Assembly: GCA_959347315.1 (NCBI GenBank)
Contig: OY365806.1
Coordinates: forward strand, 24,969,855-25,033,854
DNA from: Bimastos eiseni
Taxonomy: Eukaryota; Annelida; Clitellata; Crassiclitellata; Lumbricidae
Reading direction: 5' to 3'
Length of the DNA: 64,000 nt
The position numbers and the translations under genes were made by a program. The notes under the pieces are model-generated. The model searched no databases. It had not been told where the DNA came from and saw only the letters and a program-made list of their open reading frames with translations. Of the stretch, positions 22,832 to 39,789 are shown in pieces (the first letter of the stretch is position 1; every line of letters starts with the position of its first letter).

Positions 22832-25640
22832 ACAAATCGATCATTTTACAGATCTAATCATAATCCAACCACTTCTTTCAACCCGTTCCTCTTCTGCCAT
22901 GACATCAGTGCCATTTTTGGAACTCGGCGTTAGAATTCGCTGTTAGGAGTGCTAGTTCGCTTTTGCTGGATGTTTGTGTTTCTGTTGGAAGTGGGGAGAA
23001 AGTGGGGCAAAGGCGACGCGTGGACGTGCAGAGGTTGCACCGGGCAACCACATGAGGGGCGACGCTTTGGCTACCTGAAACAATTTTTTCGCCTAGGGGA
23101 TGAGCGTTGAAGGTGGAATCATCAGTTGCTTTCGCCATTTATAACTGCTAGTCTCTGTGACAGCCATTTTAAAGCTTGCGCCCCAAGAAAAATTTCTGCG
23201 GACGTGCATGGATGCAGAGAATTAATTAATTTGATTTTCGATTGACCTTTGGCGTTGCTCATTGGCATTTCTTAATAAGAAACTTAATATTCAGCTGTGT
23301 TACTCGCTATAAGTCTTTATTCCTCATTCGCTAACATTTCAGATATTGGAAAAGGCTTCAAATTGCAACAGCTGCCTAATGATAAGTCTTGTAGCATAGT
23401 TACATGTATTTAAGCGATTAAATTTTATGATATTTAGCCTCTGAGAGGGTACCAAGTATATTGCAAAATGGACATGAACTTCTAGACATTCGAAATCGCT
23501 TTGTGCATGGAGAGCTCGATTTGTTTTCGATGGTCTGAATAGAATAAGCATAATCCCAAGTGTCTGGATGTGAGGCAACATAACCTTAAACTTAATGTGG
23601 TTGAAGTAGTGCTGAAGAGTACCTATTTCCATCAGTTTATGCACTGGAAGATTTATTAAGGTATACACTTAGCCTATTCACTTGCCTGTTTACAAAAGTT
23701 CTCACTAGTGTGCACGTGACTTATTATACCGCACTTTCGAATTTTCATGTTAACTTACCGTCTAATATACATATGCACAGACAAGTCAATCATCAGTGTA
23801 GCTTTCAGTGTAGTTTTGTGCTAAAATTGAATTTACATATCTAAACAATTAATTATTAATCGAGACTAAGTCTTTTCCATAACAGTTCAGGTGGATCGTT
23901 AGCGATTGCAGAGCTGTCGGGCAGAAAATCGGTAGCGGTCTTTTACAGATGACAAAGTGTAAAATTTTATTTGTTCATACTGGCCCATGGAGTCTCGAAT
24001 TACCCGTTTGGTAGTATACGAAGGGTTGGGCATCTCATAATGACTACTAGGGCCTACTGTAACTATGGGCGATAGGTTTCTAAAGCTAAACTTCAAGCAA
24101 ACCACTACCCAGAGGTGTTCACTCAAACGATGCTATAAATATTACTAAGACCAGGCATTTTATTGTAAGTAAATCCGTGCATATAAGACTATAAGCCTTA
24201 CTGATGAGTTCCAGTCCACAGCTGACTGCCTCGATTGTGTGGAGCAACGACAGGCAATAGCGTCAGCAGAGCACGGCCATTCCACCGCCCAGGTGTCCAC
24301 CGTTGGTCTAGCATGACATAGGGCCTACATGTACGACGTTGTACGTCCGGCTATCATCGAGCCGCTGGATGCACGTTGACGCCACGCCAGGCATTCGCAA
24401 CCTGTTGATCAGTAGAGTGAAGCGCCTTCAGCAGTTAACTGTTGAAATCACTCCAAGGACCCGCCGTCAATCCTGGAAAACAACCCGGCGCAGACGGTAC
24501 ACGTACGCAGCCTCATCGAGACTAGATGAGACGCGACCGCACATCAGGAAAAGCAACCATCATCATGCTATCACGTATATCAAGAGTGATAGGCCTATGA
24601 GCAGAAAATTTCGTCAACAGTAATAAATTCGCACCAGAAACGAAGGCAAATTCCGACACGCAGAATTAGCAACAGTAAACTACAACCTTCAGAAATTGTC
24701 GAGCAACAGATGTCAGACACCAATCTGAGTTCAGATCGGTCTGTATTATTTACAAGATCATGGTTGCCACAGTTGATAAACGAGATCGTGGTAGCTCAGG
24801 TTATTCGCAATCTGCCTATCTCTGCTACTGTTCACGGTTCTGAAGCGTCATTACATCAGATTTTAAGGCACCGAATTCTTCGTCAATAAAGAATCTGAGT
24901 GTTAATTGGAATTCAGACGAATTGTCGCCAGTTCGTTGCCCGAGGACCAAATCGGAAGCAGAGTTTCTTTGGAAACTTTCCATCTTTTGGCAGAGCAGCC
25001 AGGAAACCGAACGTACGACACCACCTACAAGCACAAATAAAAAGATTAGATCAGACCGAGTTTCTTAATATCTCACAAAAGCGGCTCAAAGTCTGGACCA
25101 GCAGCTGCTGAAGTTCTTGGAAAACAACTGTTCATCGCCATGAATTCAACAAACTCAGTTTGTAAACAGAGAACTTAGCTAAGAGTTGTGAGAAGCTTAG
25201 CACGTAATAGCTGCTTAGAAAAGCTTCGCTTCACTCCCTTTAAATTCAACCTAAGATGTCCAATTGCCCATCCATCATCTGTTGCAGTTAGCAAGAGCAG
25301 AAATTACGTCGGTTACCTGTGACCAATTAAACTCTGTGTTTATAGTGATGTTCTGCTAGAGTGTAATCTATGCTAAGGCATGCATCTGTCATAATTAATA
25401 GAACTCACAAAGTCCAGGAAATGAATGAGACTACAACAATATTACAAAAGAATGAAGAGAAACAATAAACAATGACTATCCTAAGGTCACAGGTAGGCTC
25501 GAAGGTCACCGAATCATTATAGCTAATAGAGAAGGCTGAGAAAGAGGGTCGTGCGTAGGCCTAATAAGTTCAGCAAGAAGCCGCCATTGGTTAAAATTTA
25601 ATTGGCTACGTTTGAATGAAAGTCATTTTGTGACTGCATA
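22832..25640. other. intergenic or downstream part of the ETS gene, no exon identified
   Basis: This stretch lies 3' of the last identified ETS exon on the minus strand, so the missing terminal exon could lie here, in 15.8-21.9 kb, or be absent. I searched for the expected R-YYY codons after an acceptor and found none. Open frames at 23,339-23,668 (-), 23,899-24,126 (-) and 24,339-24,623 (+) match no family. Confidence 0.45.
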
Positions 25641-25641
25641 C

Positions 25642-31392
<5,751 letters not shown>

Positions 31393-31477
31393 CTGTCGCA
31401 CAGAAGCAACAAACACGTGATTGGAAAGCTACGCATGGAAACGACCTTGAACTGCGGCAGTCAGCTAAGAATCATAT

Positions 31478-31500
31478 TTCGGCGCTATATAAATATATTT
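31478..31500 (+). repeat. SINE/LINE 3'-end motif GGCGCTATATAAAT
   Basis: GGCGCTATATAAATATATTT matches the 3' end shared by the SINE copies at 45.8 and 57.0 kb. The rest of the copy upstream is not resolved. Confidence 0.4.
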
Positions 31501-31674
31501 ATTGAGACGTTTCTTAAGATGCTTCATGGGAGTCACCTTAATATCATAGACACCCTTATAATGTCCTTCGTATAAGCCTAACTATTCTGTCAACGTTCTT
31601 AGTCATTGAAGCAGTCGAAGTCCACATAGGGCCTAATGGTTACACTTTTCCGTATACAGAGGAAGAACGGATGA

Positions 31675-32457
31675 AAAGAGAGACAGAGGAAGAGGGAGAC
31701 AGAGGAAGAGGGAGACAGAGGAAGACGGAGACAGAGGAAGAGGGAGACAGAGGAAGAGGGAGACAGAGGAAGAGGGAGACAGAGGAAGAGGGAGACAGAG
31801 GAAGACGGAGACAGAGGAAGAGGGAGACAGAGGAAGAGGGAGACAGAGGAAGACGGAGACAGAGGAAGAGGGAGACAGAGGAAGACGGAGACAGAGGAAG
31901 ACGGAGACAGAGGAAGAGGGAGACAGAGGAAGACGGAGACAGAGGAAGAGGGAGACAGAGGAAGAGGGAGACAGAGGAAGAGGGAGACAGAGGAAGACGG
32001 AGACAGAGGAAGACGGAGACAGAGGAAGAGGGAGACAGAGGAAGACGGAGACAGAGGAAGACGGAGACAGAGGAAGACGGATACAGAGGAAGACGGAGAC
32101 AGAGGAAGACGGAGACAGAGGAAGAGGGAGACAGAGGAAGAGGGAGACAGAGGAAGACGGAGACAGAGGAAGAGGGAGACAGAGGAAGAGGGAGACAGAG
32201 GAAGAGGGAGACAGAGGAAGAGGGAGACAGAGGAAGACGGAGACAGAGGAAGAGGGAGACAGAGGAAGAGGGAGACAGAGGAAGAGGGAGACAGAGGAAG
32301 AGGGAGACAGAGGAAGAGGGAGACAGGAAGACGGAGACAGAGGAAGACGGAGACAGAGGAAGAGGGAGACAGAGGAAGAGGGATACAGAGGAAGAGGGAG
32401 ACAGAGGAAGTGGGAGACAGAGGAAGAGGGAGACAGAGGAAGAGGGAGACAGAGGAA
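31675..32457. repeat. 16-bp minisatellite, unit ACAGAGGAAGASGGAG
   Basis: About 48 copies of a 16-bp unit in which one base is either G or C, otherwise nearly identical, with one 4-base deletion near 32,320. Because 16 is not a multiple of three and the unit has no stop, long frames are open on both strands (up to 313 codons). They repeat every 16 residues and are artefacts of the array. It lies just upstream of the first ETS exon. Confidence 0.95.
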
Positions 32458-32540
32458 CCATTGACAAGATACACAAGCATCAACATCACTACGATAGAGG
32501 AAGAAGCGAGATGGAGTGAGATGAAGGGGAGATTTGGCAA

Positions 32541-35480
32541 ATGAAAGATTGATTATATATTATTATCCACAACACCAAAGCTTCAATGGATCAATAGCAC
32601 TAACAACAGCGACGTGCATAATTATATAACTGAGTAGTTGGCTTACATTGCATAGATATTTAAATTGTATATTTACACTAATTACATATAAGTATGTACA
32701 CGCATATATATATGTGTATATATGTATGGCCATATACTTGCGTATGACACCGACATCTGAAACCTGGTTTCAAGAAATGAGCCAGTTATAGTAACGTTAT
32801 TTTTTTGTATGGCTCACGTGGGCTATGGCTATAAGGCTCTGCTGCGCACACGAAGGTCACGTCAACTAACTTTGAATTCCGGTCACATGCGAGTGCCCCA
32901 TGGAACAAAACAAAAAACCATAAGACCCAGTCTCTGCACACAATACGACACACTGCGGTCTGCAATAATAAAGTAAGGATACATCTAAAGTAGTCGGTTA
33001 TATGGGATCTGAGAGCAAACTGCCGTCTGCCTGGAAGCTCTTTAGAAATGCGGAATACTGATTGTTTCATTATACATTTGATTTAGCTTTACAAAGCATT
33101 CCGGTGTATTGAGTTCCACAATCAAATTGAAACTAAAGAATGCGCATGCGTAAACACCTTTAACACGCTGCTATAATGTTCTATGTTGTCACTTACCAAA
33201 GCACACTTGGTATGCAAACTGCAGCGAAAATCTAGCTTCAAATCTCCATAATGTAACATTGGTATGTACGAATGTGTGTGGCCACATTATAGGCTATAGA
33301 TGCAGCTCGTATAATATACCTGTCAGTCCCTATACATTTTAAGTTTCCGGTTAATCTACAATGCAATGAGGCCTTAACTGTCGAGAAAGACGAAGACAAA
33401 GACATTTAGAAAGAAATGGATGTACCGTATGCATTTCTATCGATATGATTACTTTGATCTGAGTACTTCTTATCAAACTGTATAGTGTATATCATCGTAT
33501 TATCAGTCGATAGGCGCTTCACAGTGAACCCATGCAGAAATTCTTATCTCACTCGATGCAGAGGTGAATTATTCAGGTCGAATTCGAACAGCAGAGAGAC
33601 CGAGACCGAGCAAGGCTGCAGACAAGTAATCAGTTGCAGGGTCTGACCTCAACGACATAGAAGAATCTGAGAGGCTCTTATACTGTTCATTGTACACACG
33701 AATCCCAAAGATTCTGACAATCCACAGATAATAATAGAACCGATAAGAAACCCGGATGTCATCATTTTATCAGCTTGTTTTTATCAGCTGCATAGATCAC
33801 AAACGGGTTTTGTTCGGTGATTTTCTCTCATTTGCACTCCTATTGTTTGTGTTCATGAAATAATTTCCATTTCGTCGTTGCTCTTGAACGTTTTATCCGC
33901 CTTGTTCGCTGGTTTTTATTGAAGCTTTCAATAAAAACCAGCGCACACTTTCCAATACTGACATGATCCATAGGAAGAAGGGAGCTAGGAATCGGGAGAC
34001 ATAGGAAGAATGTGGGAAGCAGGAGACAGAAGAAGACTGGACGAAGAGAGAGAGAGACAGAGGAAGAAGGGAAGAAGAGGAAGATCGTGGATAAGAAGTG
34101 GACGCCTCCTCCGCTCTTCCTCTGGATCATGTGATTACAGGACAATAATGTCGAAATCTAATTGGAAATGCCAAGAGACTGGTTGGATTGGCGTACTGCA
34201 TATTCTACTCCAGTAACAATCTGTATTACCAGGTGTTAGCTGCGAATAACGTCGTCTTCCACGTAAACCACGTGGGCGAGGGTGACAGCATACATGTACA
34301 TGCACCGTCTTCCATTTATACCATTTGTGAGATATTGGAGTTCGTCTGTTGCGAGTCTTGTTACCAGTCGTTGCCCCTCCGCTCTGACGCCATACGTAAT
34401 CCACAAACTCCAAATATCGTGTCTATGTATAGGCCTATAATTATCATCATTCATCAGCTTCTCTACAGATGGGAATCCGCTGTTTCGGTTTTCCGGTGCT
34501 AACTCATAGTTAGACCTCAGTAATTAACATCTTGATCTTAATGACTCTGGACTGGGACCAATTGGGTTGGTGCAGGAAACGCTTTTACGATGTATATAAA
34601 ACACGATATATTATTTTGAGACAGAATTAGTACAAACACGCAATTGTCTATAAAAACTAAGGCAAATTGAGGCTATTGAGATCTGATTCAACCAAACAAA
34701 ATATGTGAAAGTGTAGGCCTATACATGGAGATAATTTTTTCAGAGCAGGTCATGATTGAGCCAGTACAACATTATGATGTGTGGACTAACAGCCGATCCC
34801 AAGTGAACACAAGTATTACAGGCCTAATTAGGCGCCTCTATATATACTCTTAAAATCGTGCGCACACAAGTAAAATGTTTCATTTTATAAAGCTATGCTA
34901 GAGTATAAACAAACATCTTTCGCTTTTCATTTTCCGCTCTCAACACAGCCTCTTGAAATTATATTGGCCTAAAGTTAGGTAAACGCGCGGACGTGTACTT
35001 AAGCAAGTATTGTTGTTGAAGTGAAGCAAGAGTCATAGGTCTACTTTGTGAATGATGGTCTAAAGTCCCTCTCCAACACAGTCACCAACTCTTCGTCGTT
35101 CTATTATAGGCCTACTCTAGTCATAGGCGAGAACTGTTGTCAACTGTCAATACACTGAAACTTTTCAAATTTAACGCTTAGACCATGCAATGTCTGAATG
35201 CATGAGGTGAATACATATGAATGGTTTTTGTACTAAGTTGTACACGGTAATAACAACGCAATTTATCTCTATTTATTTATTCCTAAGTTATTACTGCTGT
35301 GCTGTGACGTTTGTAACTCGAATAGGGCTCGTTTAGAACGACGTCCGATACTTTTGCCATCCAAGGCTGAATTAACAAAAGCCTTCTCAAGCCATATTTG
35401 TAACTTTCGGTCTTGACTTTGATCGGGCCTATAAATTATATAAAGGCCTATGCATCATAGGTTCATGTATTGTATTCATT
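32541..35480. other. intergenic, no recognised gene
   Basis: No gene recognised. It contains a perfect hairpin at 33,908-33,942 and a purine-rich stretch near 33,975-34,100. Open frames on both strands are short and overlap one another. Confidence 0.5.
33908..33942. other. perfect inverted repeat, 16-bp arms, 3-nt loop
   Basis: GCTGGTTTTTATTGAA and TTCAATAAAAACCAGC are exact reverse complements separated by GCT. No gene lies beside it, so no function is assigned. Confidence 0.7.
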
Positions 35481-35499
35481 GGTAAATCTTATGCGGCCG

Positions 35500-35665
35500 C
35501 CGGGGCGTCCAGATAGGGGGGAGGTGTCAGGAGGCAAATGCCTCCAATTTCAGGTATGAGGGACATTTTTACGTCATAGGGGAATACCTTACCTTTCTGG
35601 CACTGTGGACCGGGATGTTTGTCTCCATCACTCAGCAGGGGATTGACGCCCATGTGCGGCCGAAC
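35500..35665 (-). repeat. dispersed repeat, copy 1 (partner at 54.5 kb)
   Basis: Shares an ordered set of blocks with 54,525-54,665: GAGGCAAATGCCTCCAAT, GAGGGACAT, GGGAATACCTTACC and ATCACTCAGCAGGGGATTGA. The minus-strand translations also align (GV.P..SD..K, GK.FP, MS), hinting at a decayed transposon coding segment. The family is unknown. Confidence 0.45.
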
Positions 35666-35775
35666 CCATACAAAATTTAACGCGTGAAGACCTCTGCGCA
35701 TGCGCAACCATTGGCGCATGAGCATTGCGATTTGCGCACTGTTAAAACACCTAACATTTCTAATGTGCGTCGTGA

Positions 35776-36351
35776 GTGTCGGTTACAGTAAGATCAGGCC
35801 TGCATTGTGAGCGTCGGTTAGAGTCAGGTTATGCGTCGTGTTGGTCGTTTAGAGTTAAGATTAGTATCGTTTTTAAACATATGTATACGAAGAACTTTCG
35901 GCCGGAGAGGTTATTTTTCTGTGCGTTCGGCCGCAGAAGCTCTACGCTTTATTTATATACCTCAAATAAAAGCATAGATATGGTATCAGTGAAGCAACCA
36001 AGATTCCTTCTTCTGTCTGACGATGTTGTCTTCGTGCCTAATGACGAACTAAAAACGGACGGCGTTGTACATTTTGTACAATTGTATGCACAAGCGATTG
36101 AAGGTCATGACGAGGGTCCTCGCTTACACAGAGGGACCGTCTCAGAGACGCTTAACCGGTTGCAACAACCAGTCAGTGGAAATATACATGATATGCCGCT
36201 GCGTCCCAAACTTCAACGGTTACATCGTCAGCATAAGTTATTTACTGAAGTAGTTTTGCTGAAAAGGAGGCGCTACAGTGATGAGGTCTTACCATCAAGT
36301 GGAGTGATGAGGATGCCGGGTGACAGAGAACTGCCATTCCTATCTATATGA
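35776..36351 (+). CDS. unrecognised open frame, 191 codons
   Basis: The longest frame in the window that is not produced by a repeat. The C-terminal two thirds look the most protein-like (RFLLLSDDVVFVPNDEL, HRGTVSETLNRLQQPVSG, RRRYSDEVLPSSG). I see no known domain, signal peptide or membrane segment. The first about 35 codons overlap a GGTTA-rich stretch related to 3,160-3,200. It could be a decayed transposon gene or chance. A SINE head follows 180 bases downstream. Confidence 0.25.
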   Translation: MSVTVRSGLHCERRLESGYASCWSFRVKISIVFKHMYTKNFRPERLFFCAFGRRSSTLYLYTSNKSIDMVSVKQPRFLLLSDDVVFVPNDELKTDGVVHFVQLYAQAIEGHDEGPRLHRGTVSETLNRLQQPVSGNIHDMPLRPKLQRLHRQHKLFTEVVLLKRRRYSDEVLPSSGVMRMPGDRELPFLSI

Positions 36352-36534
36352 AGACGATGTATACGAGTAAACAGATGATGAAGATGGTCCAGATGAAACA
36401 ATAGATGAGGAACAGCTGTAACAGAAAGCACAATTCAGCATCTCATTATATAAGAGAACTATATATGATGGATGACCCTCTTTCCAAAATTTACAACTGC
36501 ATACGACCTTACATCGATGACCAATTGTTATTAA

Positions 36535-36610
36535 CCGCCTCAGTGAAGACTCGAACCCGTGCTCCTCGCATTACAGAAAAACGCTCTAACAAATCGGCTA
36601 CCGTCGTATG
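36535..36610 (-). mobile_element. tRNA-derived SINE head
   Basis: On the minus strand: A box TAGCCGATTTG (36,600-36,590) and B box GGTTCGAGTCT (36,557-36,547), correctly spaced for a tRNA promoter. Not a good tRNA fold, so a SINE fragment is likelier than a tRNA gene. Confidence 0.6.
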
Positions 36611-36974
36611 TACAGACTAATTGACAGGTGACATAATCAGAACAGGTGATGTTCAACAGCCCAGCAAAGCCATATATAGGATCCTTTCTAAGTATAGCCT
36701 ACGTCTCCTATATATTGGCCAACAAGGCTTTCTTCGAATAAGTATAACGGAGTGCTCATGATTAACTGGAGGGAAATTACCTTTATATGATCAAATATTA
36801 TATCGCGATCAAGCATTCAGAAACTCCTAAATGTCATCAATAGGCTATTATTGCAAGTAAGTACATGCCCTAGGTAAGTAAGTTTCTTCTTTCATGAGAA
36901 TGCCTTATATCGCACAGCACGTATACATAAATACAGATAAACGGTTCATCACTAGACACATCATTCCATTAGTT

Positions 36975-37375
36975 TGAATTTCTTGCCGAATCCGAGTACA
37001 GAGCTTTACGAGTTGAATTTTGTCGAGTCCGAGTCTAGGTCCGACTTTGGAATATTTAAAAAGACTCATTCTCTTGATTTTTAGTTTACAGTTTGTCCAA
37101 CTTTCATGAATTTTTAGTATTGCTTTAGTTTACACTAGGGAGTAGTAGCCTAGTGGGCCCTAACTAGTAAACCAATAGTACAACTGTATACGTGTTTTAG
37201 TTAGGTTGATCGTCATTTTTGTAAATTAAATAATCCAATATTCGTCTCAAAACAGAAAATCTGAAAGATTATAACTCGGACCCATTGTTTGTCCGGGATT
37301 GCGAGTCCGAGCTTATGCCGAGCATTATACTTGAGCCGAGCCGAGCCGAGTTCCGAGCAGAGTTTTGGTTCATCT
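36975..37375. mobile_element. possible MITE with GAGTCCGAG subterminal words
   Basis: GAGTCCGAG/GAATCCGAG words cluster near 36,985-37,050 and again, as GAGTCCGAGC and CCGAGCCGAG, near 37,280-37,355. The centre is AT-rich. The layout resembles the hAT-like elements elsewhere in the window. GGTTCATC occurs on both outer sides (about 36,943 and 37,368), but I could not match terminal inverted repeats to it. Confidence 0.35.
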
Positions 37376-37399
37376 TTTCCATGATCATCTTTTCCCACA

Positions 37400-38400
37400 A
37401 TCTGAAGTGACGCTGTCGTTGTTATTTAAGGCTAATGTGATATACAATGAGCTATTGAAATCTGAGTTACAAGTCAACGAACATCACTCTTGCATCAACT
37501 ATACACTACTACTACTCGTACTTTGATAGTGTCAGTCCCAAGGTTAAAGAAAGAAGGAGGGCGACGCAATTAGCAATCTTTTATAAAATTTATATGACAC
37601 GTTGTCGCTGAGCAACAATGAAACAAACTGACCATTTACATTCAAATCATTGAACAGAGTTTGAACGGTTGTTCTGACTTCTGACTGACCCTCTACGCAT
37701 GTGGTTGTGCAATTTATCTGCGTAACTATATTATCTTAATCTCAAATAGTGGCTTCTATAGCGCCGTTATCACAATGAAACGCAGGGCATCGACCGACTG
37801 AGGTCGCTTCCGTTGAAGCTGTAAACTTTTAAGGTGAAGCCTTTAGTATACTCTAGAAACTCTTATAGATCGAAACTCCTAAGTCAAAGAAACCACAGTG
37901 CCAACTGTACGAAAGCTGAACAGTTTACGGTATAGGGTTGGAGTATATAGGTCCCTCAGACATTCGAACAAAGACTAATGCAATCAGTTCCTGAACCTCG
38001 GCGAGCATCCTAAGAAAAGATCGGACAAGAGAAGTAGCTCCCACTTAACTCAATGCATTCGGAATGACCATAACATGTCTATTTCTCAAACAGTTGGTTT
38101 TGTTGGTATACTTTCTACTTTACAGAGATTAGATTCTTGTTTCATTCTTTATGAGGATTTTATATTTGAAAACGTCGCACTGCAGAATCGATTGATAGCG
38201 AATACAGTTCATTTTGTGTATTCGTGCGCACAACGCTATGTGCTGTTCGAAATATGCGAACTTCTCTAAATAATGTTATTCACGTTAATTATCGTGTGTG
38301 AGAACATAGAATTTTTTACTAAATGTTGATTTATGTGCTTAATAAAATTATTTTTAAAACGCAAGTCGCCTAGTGTACATGATTGTATCCGAACTACATT
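37400..38400. other. intergenic, no recognised gene
   Basis: No repeat or coding family recognised. The 64-codon frame at 38,075-38,269 has no supporting context. Confidence 0.5.
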
Positions 38401-38424
38401 TTGCGCGCAAGCACACGAATATGG

Positions 38425-38600
38425 TTACAAGGATACAACGTATCTCTACGTTAGATGAGGGTAACGTAGTTTCAATACGTTCAGCGTTGACGTAGTTTTC
38501 TGACGTTGAACGTATTCTACGTCAATAACAACAGATTAATACGCTAAAAGTGGTTAACGTAGTTATATACGTTATCCGCTAACGTTGTTCTTTTTGGAGT
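38425..38600. repeat. AACGTAGT/TACGTT-rich stretch
   Basis: At least ten copies of ACGTA or AACGTAGTT-type words on both strands in about 175 bp. It may be the core of a MITE, but no ends were resolved. Confidence 0.45.
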
Positions 38601-38639
38601 GTACGCGTAGATATGTAGAATAGGAGTAGGCCCATATGT

Positions 38640-38980
38640 ACATAACCTGAAAATTTATAACCTGAGTCTGTATGACCTGAGAATATATATGACCTGAATG
38701 TCTAAGTAGGCTATAAACTAATGTTTAACATAATAACGTATAACCCGAAAATGTATTACCCGAGAATGTAAAACCTTGGAATGTATAATATGAGTATTAT
38801 GGTGTGAGTATATATACGACCAATGTATAATATGATTATAAGTATGGCCAATATCTACGATGAGATGGAAAGTTAAATTGTATTAGGTGCGATATATATA
38901 TATATATTTATATTTATATATACAAGTCAATATATACAAGTATATATATAAAGGGCCAATGTATAACATGAGTTTAAATA
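38640..38980 (+). repeat. degenerate repeat, unit about TATGACCTGAGAATG
   Basis: Imperfect units such as TATAACCTGAG, TATGACCTGAATGT, TATAACCCGAAAATG and TATTACCCGAGAATG recur every 17-20 bp. The core CCTGAATGT resembles the array at 1.0-1.7 kb. Confidence 0.6.
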
Positions 38981-39431
38981 GGCCCTACCTATGACAAAAT
39001 TGACAGTTAAAAAAGTGTCGTGTTATTCGATTTCCGCTGTCGTCCTTGCTCCTCAGCCGAAATATCAGTCAACGTAGTCATGTATTGTATAATATATGCT
39101 GAATTAGTCGTCTTCATCGTCGCATTCGTCGCCGTTGTGACCATCAGCGATGACGTCACTATCCCACCCACATTACTATGATAGTATTCGTTGCATCACT
39201 CACGATCTGTCGTCCTCTGCAGACGCTGCTTATCTGCCACGGTTCTGAGTCTTCTGACTCTGAATGAGACAGACACGCACGATGGGATGGTCCCACAGCT
39301 GATCATCAACAGATGCCACCATGTGGAGAGCTGCGAGCCCACCGTAGGCCACAACGTGTGTGTGTGCTTTAGCATTTATATATATCGCCTTTTTTACATA
39401 TTTCGATTCAACATGCTTGGATGGTGATGTG

Positions 39432-39502
39432 GTGGTGGTGGTGATGACGATGACGACAATGATGACAATGATGACGCTGATGACGACGACGACGATGATG
39501 AT
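39432..39502. repeat. GATGAC/GACGAC microsatellite
   Basis: Imperfect trinucleotide GAT/GAC repeat. The open frames over it are not genes. Confidence 0.8.
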
Positions 39503-39725
39503 GCAACTTTTGCTCTGAGCAGATATTTTGTTAAAGAGGGCAAGAGAATTCTGCTGTATACTGGACGGAGAAGTGGGCATATGAGAGTTGATCCTTCGTA
39601 TGGTAAGCATGAGTCTATTATAACTGTTCTATCTTCATAAACATCCGATGAGACTCATGACTCATGACAGTAGAGATTATTCGCAGACAAATAAGTCAGG
39701 CTACTGGCTAATTGGCAGAATTTGA

Positions 39726-39730
<5 letters not shown>

Positions 39731-39783
<53 letters not shown>
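39731..39783. repeat. TA dinucleotide run
   Basis: About 25 TA copies in a row. Confidence 0.9.
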
Positions 39784-39785
<2 letters not shown>

Positions 39786-39789
39786 GCGT

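Noticed and set aside
23899..24126. Candidate last ETS exon (YTTKRVIRDSMG on the minus strand)
   Set aside because: Superficial likeness to YYYKREILERVDG, but two of three conserved tyrosines and the later YKF motif are missing and there is no suitable acceptor phase.
31599..32540. Long open frames of 278-313 codons on both strands
   Set aside because: They are produced by the stop-free 16-bp minisatellite and repeat every 16 residues in every frame.
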